From NCBI GenBank assembly GCA_028583605.1, contig CM053331.1, positions 5,388,008 through 5,452,007 of the forward strand: a stretch of DNA of 64,000 nt, written 5' to 3'. A program made the translations under genes and the position numbers. Origin of the DNA: Dastarcus helophoroides. Taxonomy: Eukaryota > Arthropoda > Insecta > Coleoptera > Bothrideridae. Position 1 is the stretch's first letter; each line of letters starts with the position of its first letter. This document shows positions 25,450 through 37,827 of this stretch, piece by piece. A model generated the notes under the pieces. The model did not search any database. It saw nothing but the letters and a program-made list of their open reading frames with translations, and was not told the origin of the DNA.

Positions 25450-26150
25450 TACGACCACCCTACAATGTGAAGGGAAAATTGTAAACTAAACTCGATGTAA
25501 TTTATTGTTGTATTTATTATTAATTCAGCTTATTACCTATGAAAACTCGATTTGTTTCAGATCTTGTCAGAAACGTTTTTTCGATTTATTCCATTTACAG
25601 TTTTCAATTTCGTACATAAGTTAGAGTAAAAAATCTTCTCTTTGTAAAGCAACGTACAGTGAGTGATAGTCATTGTGTAACATTAATTTTCATGGTTGAA
25701 ATTTTCTCTGAGCATCTATGACATATCCCTTTGTTTTATTAATACATAATTGTGATCGCTGGCTCCATTATCGAGACCGAAGTTAACGATCCGTGTTACA
25801 ATATGGGAATGTAAAGAATATCGGATGTCCGAACCGTTTGAGAATTAAACACAAATTTCCGGTAATCGAATTTATTGCCTCACTTTAATTTGAAACCGGA
25901 AATTAGTTTGTGTAACGTACGAAAATATTTGATTAAATTGCGCTCGTCTTGTCCAAGGGACAGGGTGAATTTATTAACCCTAGTACAGAACGGCCACATA
26001 CCTTTGGAGGAGTTCTCACGATTCGTTTGCCTTGAAAACGACTTCTATTAATAAATATTGCATTGTGAGGGGTGTTCTCTTGGTTTTTTGAAGTCAAACG
26101 GTGAACGATTTTTATAGGTAGTGAACGATTTTTGATAAACGCATAGTTTA
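25450..26150. other. Unique sequence, no gene seen
   Basis: Non-repetitive, moderately A/T-rich. Short overlapping open frames near its right end show no recognisable protein. Confidence 0.45.
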
Positions 26151-26223
26151 GCGTGACCATCACGTTGTGTTATCAACATGCTCCATGTTAACAGTATATG
26201 CAACATTAAAGCATGTTGATAAC
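26151..26223. other. Palindrome interrupted by the hAT-like insertion
   Basis: GTTATCAACATGCT (26169-26182) and AGCATGTTGATAAC (26210-26223) are perfect 14-bp inverted arms around a 27-bp loop. Outside them GCGTGACCATCACG (26151-26164) pairs at 13 of 14 positions with CGTGATGGTGACGC at 31377-31390, which lies beyond the transposon. With the transposon and one TSD copy removed, these form one extended hairpin of about 100 bp. The 8-bp TSD is part of the inner arm, so the element inserted into a pre-existing hairpin. Confidence 0.8.
26216..26223. repeat. Target-site duplication TTGATAAC (left)
   Basis: Eight bases directly before the CAGTGGCGGCT end; repeated exactly at 31360-31367 directly after the opposite end. 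Confidence 0.92.
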
Positions 26224-26242
26224 CAGTGGCGGCTGGCGTATA

Positions 26243-26540
26243 GCCACTGTGGAACTGCAGCACCCCCAATTTGGCTTACGAGTTTTTTTCCCAAAATTTT
26301 CCGAACACTTTTCATGACGCAATTTTTTGTAGAAATTTTAAATTTTCTCTGACACAAATTTTAGGTTTCTTTCACGAAATTACGACCACTGTGCACTGTG
26401 ACTGTGTACCATTACTTATGGTCCACCCTGTAGATACCGTGGAACTGCAGCACACCCAATTTCACCTACGAGTTTTTTTCTCAAAATTTTCCGAATTCAT
26501 TACACAATTTTTTGTAGAAATTTTAAATTTTTTCTGACAT
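26243..26540. repeat. Subterminal duplication inside the hAT-like element
   Basis: The block CGTGGAACTGCAGCAC followed by CCCAATTT and TACGAGTTTTTTTCYCAAAA occurs near 26250 and again near 26437, each followed by CAATTTTTTGTAGAAATTTT. The period is about 185 bp. The first copy also resembles the right end of the element in direct orientation (AGCACCCCCA, GGCTWCGAG). Confidence 0.8.
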
Positions 26541-28064
26541 TCCTGACATTTTTATTGAAATTTTAGGTTTCTTTCACGAAGTTGCGACATTTAAAAACCT
26601 ATTTTATGTTTAATTTTGATCAAAATCCCATTTTCAAAAACTAATTTGTGTAAAAGTTTTGAGGAACAAATCAATTTTTCGAGCAAGAATTAAAATGTTA
26701 AGAAAAAAACTCAAATTTCTTTGAAAATGTCAACATTTTGAGAAAATAATTACAATTTCAAGAAAAAATCTAAATTCAACTCAGCTCGCATTTTACTATT
26801 TCTCTAAAAAATAAGTTAATACGGTATCTTCTAATTTTTACCTCAAATCTCATTTTGTATAAAAATCTTGAGTTTTTTTCAGATATTTTGATTTTTTTAG
26901 GAAATTTTAATTTTTCCTGCAAAATTTCCATTTTTCCTAATTCCTAAATATATTATAAAAAGAAATTTTCTCGCAATTTCCATTTTTCCTAAAAGTGTTG
27001 TTCTTAAAATTTTGTCTAGAAATTCCAACCTTTCCAAATTTTTCTTCATGTTCCTCTAATTTGCTTTAAAAATGTCAATTTTTTTTACGACTCTTTGACA
27101 ATTTAAAGTTCAATTTATTTTGTAGTTTTGACAAAAAATGTTTGGAACAAACCCTGAAAGCTTTATAAAAATTTCGGGACAAACAAACTACTTTTTTGTA
27201 AAGATATTTCAAATTCTTTTTCAAATTTCGATTTTATCTCTAAGAAATTTTGCTTTTTTTTCGTACGAAATTTGTGTTTTTCTCTAAACATTTTATACAA
27301 AGTATTTTTTTTTAATTTCGATTTTTCCTGGAGATTTTTAACGAAATGTTAATATTTTAAAGTTCATTTCATTTTGTAATTTTGATAACATTATTAAGTA
27401 TAAATTTAGGGAAAATAAATGTTAAATCTGCATAAAAATAAGAAAACTTTGGGAAAAATATTAAAATTTCAAGAAAAAATGTACCCTGTAAATTTCAACC
27501 CTCTTTACAATTTGATATTTTTCAAAAAAATTACTACTACTGTAGGACTAAAGTAAATTCTGAATCGGAATTTCCAATTTTTCTAGAAATGTTAAATTTA
27601 TTCTTGAAATTCTCAAGTTCGAATTTAAATTTCAAATTTCGATTAAAAAAAAGATCGAAATTTACAGATTAAATTCAAAATTTCAAGAGAAAGCAGAGCA
27701 TATTTCTAGAAAAAGTTAAAAGTTCTTATTTGTAAACAACATTTTTCAAAAAGAATAACATTTTCGGAATTAAAGGTAACTTTTTTTAAAATAAATTAAT
27801 TGTCAAAAATATTCTTATAATTTTAACTTTTAAAGTGGGAATTATTAAAATTTTTGAGAAAAAGGGTCAACATTTCTAGAAGAGTCCCAAAATTTCGAAA
27901 TAAAAATTAATCAAAATTTTGAAAAAAATTCATCAACAATTTACTGTCAATTTAATTTTTTTCTAGTAATTTTGAAGTTCCAGATAAATGTTAAAAATCA
28001 AATGGCTTGAAGCCATTTTTTTGTGATTAAAATTCAAATTTTGACAATTTATTTGTAAATAAAA

Positions 28065-29112
28065 CAGTGGCGGCTGGTGACTTTTTGACAGGGGGTGCGC
28101 AGATGCAAACATATTAGTAGTTAAGAGTTTAGGTGACTCCAGTGCCATAGCAAGGTATTAAATTTAAGAGAAACAAAAGTGTTACAAAAACTGCGATATT
28201 TAATAGTATTTTTACGAATTAAATTTTTAATTAACATTTTATAACCTTCGTAATATTTTTGGGTTATCATCTCTTAATTATTTTCATCGAGTACAAAAAA
28301 AACATTATCGATATTTCTGAGCCACTTTAAAGTACTCTGTAGGGTTACGGCTCTGGGTTACTTAATTAAAATTGTTTGCTTTCATAGGAATAAAATTATA
28401 TCACCTTTTCATTAAATCTGCATTTGAAAATAATACATATTTTATTACAAGTTCTAATTAAACTCTACAAAAACATTTAAAAATTTTTTTTTTAAAGAAA
28501 ATCCGCTCTACGATCTTTTAAAGAAATAAAGTGTTCATTACTTTCTCATCAAAATTGTTTAAAACCAAATTTACAAATTAATAATTAGACCCTAGAATGA
28601 GTACTGCTATTTCTTTGTGAATAGCGGTACTATTGGCAGTTAGGTCTGTAAGCGGCACAATTAGCAATCGCAAACAGATCAGCCGGCACCTACGCATTTA
28701 GCATCATAAATCGTAAATACACACTCCAAACTCTAACACGCACTCACCATTTGGCAATAGCGCATAAGCGCGGAGCGGCGTACCCCGGGCTAGGTTTAAC
28801 GTGGTGTTCTGTAAATTATTTCTCCGTATCCCGTGGAGGCCGTTGATAGGCATTACACGGCAGCCACGCTAGGTGCATAATTTTGCGCGCACCAACTTAT
28901 TTAAACTTCCTTATAATATTTGATATAATGGAATCAAACGTTTGCGTACTTTATTCCAAGTCACTCACAAGTATTATTCGTTAATTAGTATATCATTATT
29001 TTGTGTTTAAAAATGTGATAAGTGCAAGTCTTTTACATTAAACTGAAAAGAATAGATCGCTCATTTCACGAGGAGCGCGCGCTCTTGCGCTCTTTAAGAC
29101 CAGCCGCCACTG
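28065..29112. mobile_element. Nested hAT-like MITE, 1048 bp
   Basis: Ends are CAGTGGCGGCTGGTGA (left) and AGACCAGCCGCCACTG (right), inverted copies over about 14 bp. They are flanked by perfect 8-bp duplications AAATAAAA at 28057-28064 and 29113-29120. The terminal sequence matches the outer element at 26224-31359, so one family member jumped into another. Near the left end is GGGGGTGCGC; near the right end a GCGCGCGCTC stretch. Unlike the outer element, its interior is ordinary unique-looking DNA rather than GTCGAAATTT repeats, with a GC-rich patch near 28760-28890. No transposase frame is present. Confidence 0.92.
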
Positions 29113-29931
29113 AAATAAAATGCAAGTTTTTCTTGGGAATTTGTTTCACAACTTTGCACAATTTTAAAAATAGAAAATTTCGTTCTTATTTTATTTTAAT
29201 TTGAGTGGTATTTCGAATTTTTTCCCAAAAAATGTACCACTTTTAAAAAATAAAGCTAAAGTTTTTAGAAAAGTCGAATATAAATATTAAACATTATTAA
29301 AAAATAGTCAAATCTTAAAAATGTTTAAATTTTCATAGAAAGTCCAATTTTCAGAAGAAAATGAGGATTTCGAAAAAAAATTTCAATTTTTAAAATGGTC
29401 AACATTAATTTTTCAATAATTTTGGGAATGTGAATAAAAGACGAATTTTTGGAAAAATATTGACATATAAAATAAATTGCAGAGTTTTTTATTAAATTTT
29501 CAAAAAAGCTGGATTTTTTATTATTGGAGAAAACTCAAAATTATCGAAAAATTCGTAATTATCAAAAAGTTGAAATTTGGAAAGGTAAAATTTGGAAAAA
29601 AGTCGAAATTATCAATAGTTCAAGTTTAAAAAAGAATCTTTTTTCAAGTCGAAGATTTAATTGGAAATGCTTAAAAAATGTATAAATAAAATTTCAAAAC
29701 TTCAAACTTTTTTAAAAAGAAGTTAAGTTTTCAAAAAGAGTCGAAATTTTTGAAGTCGAAGTTTTGAAATGGGGTCGAAATTTCACGAAGTATTAGTCGA
29801 AAATTTCAATAAAAGCTTTCAAGAAATGTCTGACTTAAAAAAATCACAATTTTCAAAAAAGGATCGATAGTTTACAAAAACTGTGAAAATTTTGAAATTA
29901 TTTAAAATAAAAAAGTCAAAAATTTTAATTT

Positions 29932-30060
29932 GAAAATTCCGGCCTTTTTCAAATGTTCGAATTTTTCTCAAAATTTTAGTCATTTTCCAAAAAATTTAAA
30001 TGTTGGAAAATGACTACGGTTTTGAAAAATTCGAACATTTGAAAAAGGCCGGAATTTTCA
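29932..30060. other. Long near-perfect hairpin (~58-bp arms)
   Basis: The left arm (29932-29990) starts GAAAATTCCGGCCTTTTTC; the right arm (30003-30060) ends with its reverse complement GAAAAAGGCCGGAATTTTC. Pairing continues through AAATGTTCGAATTTTT and ends at TCATTTTCCAA / TTGGAAAATGA around a loop of about 12 bases. Mismatches are few and cluster near AAAATTTTAG / CTACGGTTTT. If transcribed it would be a substrate of the length that feeds small-RNA pathways. Confidence 0.9.
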
Positions 30061-30061
30061 A

Positions 30062-30176
30062 AAATTGAAACACAGAACTTGTCCCCTGAAACCAAGAAAA
30101 ATTAAAAAACACAACAAAGGTTGCTCTAACGCGTTTCGACAGCCAAGCTGTCATCTTCAGAGAGAAACTGAATTTT
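30062..30176 (-). mobile_element. Palindromic hammerhead-like element, single arm
   Basis: A lone copy of one arm of the dispersed palindromic element (see 46423-46928): CTTGTCCCCTGAAACCAAG, CACAACAAAGGTTGCTC, ACGCGTTTCGACAGCC, ending at CATCTTCAGAGAGA. It follows directly after the long hairpin. Confidence 0.85.
30123..30165 (-). ncRNA. Hammerhead-like motif, copy 1
   Basis: On the minus strand: CTCT before CTGAAGA, then T, stem GACAGC-TTG-GCTGTC (six perfect pairs), GAAACGCGTT and AGAG. The AGAG pairs with the upstream CTCT (helix I) and ACG/CGT closes on itself (helix III). An extra U follows CUGAAGA compared with the hammerhead consensus. Confidence 0.5.
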
Positions 30177-31359
30177 CAACAAAGTGGGAATTAAAATAAA
30201 AGTCGAAAATTTCAAAAAAGTTCAGATTTAAGAAAAGGTTAAAATTTTCAATAAAGAAAGTCGAAATTTGTTGACAAGTCAAAATTTTGCAAAAGAGGAA
30301 ATTTTCAAAAAGAAAGGTCGAAATTTTATAGTCGAAATTAAAAAATATCAAAATTTGCAAAAGATTTGAGAATTTTGATCGAATTTACGAAATAATTTGA
30401 AGTTTTAAAAAAGTTTAAATTTTGAATAGTTGGGAAATTTGCACTCAACTTTTTAATAAAAACCAAAATGTCGAAACCTGAATATTGAAAATAAGTGAAA
30501 ATTATCGGATAGATCGAGGTTTTCAAAAATCTAAATATTGAGAAATTAAAATTTTGGAAGAAGTTTAAATTTTTGGTAGTTAAAATTTTGTTTCAAAGTG
30601 GAACATTTTTTTAAAAAGTCGAAATTTTAGGTCAAAAAAATTAAAATTTTTAAAAAATGTCATACATTTCATAAAATTTCAAAATTTTCAAAAAAATCGA
30701 AATTTTGAAAGCTGAGAAGCGAAATTTTCAACAGAAAAAATCAAAAAATAATCAAAACTGGAAAAAAGTCGAAATTTTGAAAAATAGCTGACATTTAAAT
30801 AAAAATCAGTCGAAATAACTAAGAACCGAAATTTTCAGTAAAAAAACTATAATTTTCCAAAAACAAATATAAACAAAAACGAAATTTAGAAAAAAGTCAA
30901 AAATTTAAAGAATCAAATGTCCAGTTTTGAAAAAATTTACATTTCGAGAAAAAGTAAGAATTTTCAAAGGGTAAAAATTAAAAAAAATGTAAAATTAATT
31001 TTCAAAAAAAAATTACAAAAAACAGAACACCGAAAAGTCTAAATATTTACAAAAATACAGGAATTTTTTAAAGAGTATACACAGTTTTTCAGAAAAGTCA
31101 ATACATAAAAATAAAATAAGGTCGAAATTATAAGAAAAAATCTAAATTTTGGAATACACTCGAAATTTGGAAAAAAAATCCAACGTCTCAAAAAAACGCG
31201 ACATTATCAAAAATTTTCATTGTCAAGTTTTCAAAGAAATCTAAAATTTTCGAAGTCACGTTTTGAAAATGTCGAAATTTTTAGTCGAAATCTTAAACAT
31301 TTTAAAACGCTAAACATTGTCGTAGCACCCCCATTAGTTTTGGCTACGAGCCGCCACTG

Positions 31360-31367
31360 TTGATAAC
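31360..31367. repeat. Target-site duplication TTGATAAC (right)
   Basis: Exact match to 26216-26223, directly after the CCGCCACTG end of the hAT-like element. Confidence 0.92.
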
Positions 31368-32432
31368 GCAATTTAGCGTGATGGTGACGCGACATCATAA
31401 GTTACGCGAATATACTCAAACTATAAATAAATATTCCTATTTAATCTCGTCCATTTATAAAACATTTGTTAACAAATCGCATAATAGTAGAGGTATGCAT
31501 AATACGTACGTGAACATTGTCGGTCTCCTGGTACCCTAATTGTTAATCGTTGCTTATTATCTGGGTACACCATGCGTGTGATTGCTCAAATTAGAATCGG
31601 AAGCAGAACTGACTGAGAGATGGCAGGAAAACTATTAGCGTCCATGCGCTTGTTTAATCCTCCAATTAAGTAAATTGCTACAATTGAAAGTATCTGTTGC
31701 GCTAATCACGAGAAAACAATAAAAAAAAGACGTTATTCCTTATCAGGGTACCTCTTTTTTACTCCATACCATTGAGACACACTTTCATCTAATATGTAAT
31801 TGATTTGCCCTTCATGTTACATGCACGTCGAAGAGCGTGTCAACTTGCGATTTTTTTTTTCAAAGCACATAACTTCTTACGGTATTTACTACAGAGAAAT
31901 TACTCGAAGGAATATATCTGCTATCTTGCCTAATTGCAATGATAATAACGCATGCCGCAACTTGTGAACTTTCTTGGTAACCTTGGTATTTCTTCAGCAT
32001 TTCATTACACATATCCAGATGCATATTATTGAACTTTAAATGCGCTTGTTTTGATGCAGAACGAGCTGCGCTTGGCAATTTTCGCCATCGCTTTTTTCTT
32101 ACCCCGAGCGAAATGGCCCCTTTCTAATAGATCAGCGAATTAGGCTGATCTTAACCTGAACGAAAGCACCCTTGAAGGGAATAAACGAAATCGGCCAATT
32201 ACGTACAAGATTCCAACCTCAAAGGGGGTTAATAATAAGGTTAATAACTGAAGCATTGATGAGTGAACATTCGAGTATTTCGTATTTCAATAGGAAAAGT
32301 GTTGCTTACCAAAAATAATTCCGTAAGTAGAGGATTTTATCAATCACGGAAATATCATTTAAGAATTATCGACATTCATCTAATGTTCAAAAAACATCGA
32401 TATCAGGATTCTTAAAAATTGATATTTCCACA
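31368..32432. other. Unique host sequence between two hAT-like elements
   Basis: Non-repetitive, GC-balanced compared with its flanks. A minus-strand frame of 72 codons (31860-32078) has no recognisable motif. I see nothing else that can be named. Confidence 0.45.
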
Positions 32433-32440
32433 TCGATGTT

Positions 32441-35400
32441 CAGGGGCGGCCTTAGCCATTGCGAGGCTCGGGGCGGGTAGATCTTTAAGAGGCCCTCGTC
32501 TTTGTGGAATTATTTTAACATAGACGTAGTCAGAATAGGGCAGGGTAGGACGCTTGCCCCTCCCCCCCTAGCTCGTGTGGTTAACGAAAATTTATATTGA
32601 ACTGAGGAGATTTTCATTAAAAAATTTCCATTCTACAAAAGTCGTCCTTCTTTAAGCTGTTGATATTTTCTCGAAATTTCGACTTATTTCACGAAATTCG
32701 TCTTTTTTCATAAATTTCTTTGGAAATTTCAAATGTATTCCTAAATTTCGATTTATTTTATCAGAATCCAACTTAACTAAAAATTTCGAATTTTTATCTC
32801 AAAATTCATCGTTTTATTTTTCCAAATTCTATCATTTCTCATAATTAGTTTTTTCTGGAAACTTCGACTTCTTTTTAAACTTTGATTTTCTGAAAATTTC
32901 GACTTTTTTTATCAAGATTTATCCTTTTGCTTAAAACTTGATCGATTTTTTGATACCAATACTTATCTGGAAATTTTTATAATGACTTTTTTAGAAATTT
33001 TGTAAAAAGACAAACATTGCAAGAAAATTTCCCCTGGAATGGGGAAATACAACTTGTTTCTCAAAATTTCCACGATTATTTCAATATTGGACATTTTCTG
33101 ACTTAGGGTAGGGCACAACAGGGCGCATGTCTGCCTCTGATTCAAGCGCTCAAGAGAAAAACGTAGAAATTACATTTTTCTCAAAATTTGTCCTTTTTCC
33201 AAAATTTCGAGAAAATTTGACTCTCTCTGAAGAATTTCGAGTGTTTAATGAATTTTGACTTTTTTCTCAAAGTTTCGATCTTTTTTTTGTTTTTCAAGGG
33301 AAAAAAATCGAAATTTCCAAATTACAAAAATCGAAACTTTGATGTTTTTCTCAAAATCCGCCTCTCTTCGCAAATTTAAAATTATCCTGAAATCCCATCC
33401 TGTATGTTCCTGGAAAACTGAATATTTTTCCTGGAAATTCGTATCTTTCTTAAAATGTTTTTCAAGACTCGTTTTTTCCACAAACGGACGGCTATTCTCA
33501 AAGTTGCACTTTTTCTTTAAGTTTGAATTTTTTCTGAAAAATTTCGATCTTTGATGCTTCATTTGGTAGTTTTTCTAAAAATGTCGACGGCTTTTCAGAG
33601 ATTTCATTTTTTTAATTCCATTATTTTTATTAACATCGAGTTTTTCTGAAAATTTTGATCATTTGGAATTTGATTTTTCAGAACTTTTAACAGGTTTCTT
33701 AAAATTTGCCTTTTTCTCGATATTTTTATATCAAAATTCGATATTCAACTTTGCTAAAAATTTTGAATTTCTCTTAAAATTAGTTTAATTTCGTCTTTAC
33801 AGAAATTTCGACTTTATTCTCAAATTTCCACTTTTTCGGCTCTTCTTTCGGAAATCATTTTTTTTATCAAAATTAGACCACTTTTCTGAATATTTGTCTT
33901 TTCTTTAAATTTTGACTTTTTTAAATTTGACTAGAAATTTCATCTTCATATTTCGCCTTATTTTTAAAATATTGACTTTAATTTCAAATTGCCATGTTTT
34001 AGTTTCTGGAACTTTCTGGACTTTTTCCTCGAAATTGGCTTTTCCTTTAAATTTCAGTTTTCTCGAAATACGTCTGCTTTCTCTAAATTAGGTCGGCATA
34101 TTATCAAAAATTAAAAATGTTGCGAAAAATATTTTTGGGTAATTTCGAGAAAAAGATTTCTTGTACATTCAATTTCTTTATTGAAATTTAAATATTATGT
34201 CAAAATTAGAATAAAAAAGTAAACATTTCGAGAAAAGCGTTTTTGGAAATAGCAAATTTGTTCACAACATTTGGTCTTTGGAAATATTTTGGCATATTTA
34301 GAAATTTCGAGTTCTTGTGAAAGGTTGGGTTTTTATTCAATTTTGGTTTTCTAAAAAATCCTTTCCCAAAATAGGATTTTTTCAAAAAAATTGGTCGCTT
34401 TGGAAATTACGACTTTATTTTACATTTTTCTCTCAAAATTGAACTTTCATTTTTTTAATATTCGTTTTTTCTGATATTTTTTTAAATTTAAGTTTTCGAT
34501 AATTTCATGTTTCTCAAAAGTTGTCTTATTCTGGAAATTTTGACTCGTACTAGAAATAGGGATGTTTTATGCTTCTGAAAGTTTCCGTTTACAGTAAAAA
34601 ATTTTTCTCAAAGTTCCAACTTTTTTTGAAAATTACATATTTTTTTCACAAAATTCCACCTTTAAAAATATAATTTTTTCGAATTTTCAACAATTTTTGA
34701 GATTTTTCGAAAGGTTAGAATTTTATTTTAAACACGAATTTCTAAATGTTCCAACTTTTTCCCAAAATTCGTTTTTCCTCGTCTCTTTCAAAATTAAAAT
34801 TTCTCTTGAAAATGTTTACTTTTCTGTAAGAGATTTCAACCTTTTTCTCAACATTTCGACGGTATTTTTTAAAATCGTTATTTTTTGAAATCTTCGAAAT
34901 TTAGATAGTTTTTAAAGTTTTCCGAAAGGATCGGTTTTTATTTTAGATTCAATTTTCTGACGTTTTCGCAAAGTTCGACTTTATTTCCAAATTTCTAAGT
35001 TAATCTGAAAATTTGATTACTCAGTTCATGCAGTTAAATGAAAATATACATATACTCGGAACGTTTTCCGGTTTTCTTTTTTTATCAATTTTTCAAAATG
35101 TTTCTTGCCCCTCCCTGAAGTAAATCCTGCCTACGCTTATGAATTTCAATGATGATGCTTGACTAGAAATGCAAATAAATATATTTGGACTTTTTAAATT
35201 GTTTATTGGAAACTAAGAAAAATTAATAAACATAAAGATTTTTTTTGGTGGAACGGACCGGTCCTTGGGTATCTTCAAAAAAATCCTTCTTTGCTTCAGG
35301 GGACAAGCCTGTCCTTTAATTTTTAAACACAAGATAACAAACTATTAATCATGATAAATAAGGTGTCTTAAAGGATCAGGGATTTAGAAATGATGACGAC

Positions 35401-35780
35401 TGTTCTAATATAAAAGCATAATCCGACGATAGTTGGCAGCTGAAATTAAACACGGGAATTCCCCGAATCGTAAACACGAAGAAAATGGAGTACTATCAGA
35501 TTTTGTTTAGCCCTTGCAGTTGGCAGCACTTGTGGCACTGGTACGAAATTTCGTCAATGTGAAAGAGAAGGAAAGGTGCATTCATTGGAGCGAATGAGAC
35601 AGATATCAGCGCGATAAATACCACGCAAGGGAGCAGCGAGTCCAGTTTTATAATGCGCGATTAAGGCTCGAAATTCAAATGAACATTAGAATTCGTGCTA
35701 TTGCGCGAGCGCGCGAGGCCCCATACAAAAGCGAGGCCCCGGGCGGTTGCCCTGCTTGCCACCCCCAAAGGCCGCCCCTG
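32441..35780. mobile_element. hAT-like non-autonomous element, 3340 bp
   Basis: The left end CAGGGGCGGCCTTAG and right end AAAGGCCGCCCCTG are inverted copies over about 12 bp, flanked by a perfect 8-bp duplication TCGATGTT (32433-32440 and 35781-35788). Subterminal GC-rich stretches (GCGAGGC, CGAGGCCCC) are typical of hAT ends. No transposase is encoded. About 32600-35090 is T-rich GTCGAAATTT-type repeat DNA; about 35340-35690 is unique-looking. Inside it, GCTTGCCCCTCCCCC near 32550 and TTGCCCCTCCCTGAAG near 35104, with CGTAGTCAG / CTGCCTACG near them, suggest the inverted ends of a further nested element whose exact borders I could not fix. Confidence 0.9.
35205..35335. mobile_element. Palindromic element remnant
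   Basis: Contains TTTTTGGTGGAACGGACCGG followed by TCCTTGGGTATCTTCAAAAA and CAGGGGACAAG, the terminal part of the dispersed palindromic element without its hammerhead-like centre. It lies within the hAT-like element at 32441-35780. Confidence 0.75.
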
Positions 35781-35788
35781 TCGATGTT

Positions 35789-37060
35789 GAAGAATCGAAA
35801 TAATCTAAAAAAATAGTTGTTAATTCTAAAAAAGAGGCGGTCAATTCTATATTTTTTTAAACAAAAAACCCCCAAAACAGACTATTTTTCTACACCATAC
35901 TTTGGGAACATCCAGACAAAGATAAGTAATGTTACGTTTTTTGTTCGATTTAAAAGATGGCGCCAATGTAAACACTTTATTTCGACAAAGATACAGAAAG
36001 TAATATAACAACGAATAACATTAATCAGTTACCAAATACTGAATGCCAAATACTGAACTTATCGCGATGGGGAAGCGTATATATTCAGCGCCGGATTTAG
36101 ACTTGATAAGACGTTAAGGTATTTGATATATTGGGTCTTTTATAAGTCCAGATATTACGTCAGTGCCAAGCACAATTTTTTTTGGGGGCTTCCAAGACAA
36201 TGGGATCCCTAAGCTACAGCTTCTGTAGCTTATATGTAAATCCAGCATTTTGTATAGGGTGATTCAGTCATAATGGCATTTATTTTAACTACGTGTTTGG
36301 AAGGCTTAGTAAAGACAGAAAATCGAATAAAAAATTTGATTCGACTTTTTAAAATAGATCCAAATCAACCCATTGACCACCAAAAGCCCGGCGCTACTGA
36401 CCACATTAAGCAGACGCTTACCACGTTATCATCCACTCACCAGCTGCAATGATAGGCAGGATTGGCGAGGGCGAAACATCGCTAATTATTGGGCAACAAA
36501 TCTGTATTACTTATTTTGACGAATATTGTAATTTCATACACTTAAAATTTCTTACATTTTTTTTGTTTCGTTAAACAATTGGTCTGATGAAAACTAAAAT
36601 GCAAATTCAAAAAATAAGCGAATACAAACGACTCAAACTAAAATATTAATTCCACCAAATAAATAATGATACGACGCACTGGTTTTTTTAATTTTGAAGC
36701 ATATTAACGTTGGTTAGCAGTTAGGTTGTTGTTTATAAAAAATATGTCCAACGATAGCCCACAGGCAGAATAGGTTCAATGTACTTACATTAATACTCGA
36801 GTCCCTCTTCCGAACTATTTTAGACCTATCGGGCTCATGAAAAAAGTGATGATTCGTCGGTAAACTACACATGGTTTAAAAAATTTCCATCGTATCACAG
36901 AGGATCACAAAAAATAAAACGTCGGGAAATAACTCTCGAATATTAATCATTTTTAACACTTGCACCCGCAACAGCGTATATAATTTATTACTTGCAGCGT
37001 CAATATCAACGTTTACATCCTTCTCGCGATTTCACCTTTTTTTTGTTTTCGCGTAACTTT
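35789..37060. other. Unique host sequence, with a possible transposon end at 36086
   Basis: No gene recognised. CAGCGCCGGATTTAGAC at 36086 resembles a hAT-type terminus, followed by GGGGGCTTCC and GGGATCCCTAAG near 36185-36215. No matching right end with a duplicated target was found. Confidence 0.4.
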
Positions 37061-37783
37061 CTTCTGCAATTCGTTATTACCCGATTTCTTTCTAAATTTT
37101 GACTTTTTTCGAAAATCTCATTATTTTCAAAATTTTAACATTTTTCCCCTAATTTCTATTTTTTTTTTGACTGTTTTTGAAAATTTTGAATTCATTAAAA
37201 TTTTTACTTTTTTTTTAAATTTCGATTCTAGTTGAAAATCCTGCTTTCTTTGAAGACTTCTATTTTTTTGAAAATTTCGATTTCAATTATTTTTTATTTG
37301 TCTTTAAAGATTTCGACTTATTTTAAAAGTTTTGACATTTTAAAGTTTCGACATTTTTCAGACTGTCCATTTTTCTTTCAAAATTTCGACTCTTTTTCGA
37401 CATTTTTAAGTAATCTAAACATTTCGGCTGCTTCAAAATTTTAACTTTTTTAAAAATTTTGTTTTTTCTGAGGCTGTCGGATTTTTGAAGATTCTGGTTT
37501 TTGAGAAATGTTGATTCTTTTTTTAAAGGTTTAGTTTTTGAAAATGTCGACTTTTTTGAAAATTTCGATTTTTTCAAATTTTTTCAGAAATATCGCTTTT
37601 TTCAAGTTATTGTTATTTATTCAAAATTGTGATTTTGTAAAATTTTCAGTTCCTAAAAAAATTTTGACTTTTTTAAATTTCTAGCAAGTTTTTTTTTGGA
37701 GGAACGGACTGGTCCTCTTCAAAAATTGAAATACAAATCTTGTTCCCTGAAACCAAGAAATATTAAAAAACACAACAGAGGTT

Positions 37784-37825
37784 GCTCTAACGCGTTTCGA
37801 TAGTCAAGCTATCATCTTCAGAGAC
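37784..37825 (-). ncRNA. Hammerhead-like motif, copy 2
   Basis: Minus strand: CTCT, CTGAAGA, T, GATAGC-TTG-ACTATC (five of six pairs), GAAACGCGTT, AGAG. Helices I and III as in copy 1. Confidence 0.45.
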
Positions 37826-37827
37826 AG

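Larger units (their letters stand above)
26224..31359. mobile_element. hAT-like non-autonomous element, ~5.1 kb, with a nested insert
   Basis: The left end is CAGTGGCGGCTGG and the right end, read inward, is CAGTGGCGGCTCGTAGCCA. Perfect 8-bp duplications (TTGATAAC) flank the element, which is the hallmark of hAT transposition. The motif AGCACCCCCA lies near both ends. No transposase frame is present. The interior is A/T-rich GTCGAAATTT-type repeat DNA, T-rich in the left third and A-rich in the right third, plus a second element of the same family at 28065-29112. Removing that insert leaves about 4.1 kb. Movement would have needed a transposase supplied in trans. Confidence 0.9.

Noticed and set aside
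24937..25489. Frames of 60-85 codons on both strands of the 159-bp minisatellite
   Set aside because: Indels between copies break them and equally long frames exist on both strands.
31860..32078. 72-codon minus-strand frame in unique DNA
   Set aside because: No known motif, no splice-site support, and length within chance expectation.
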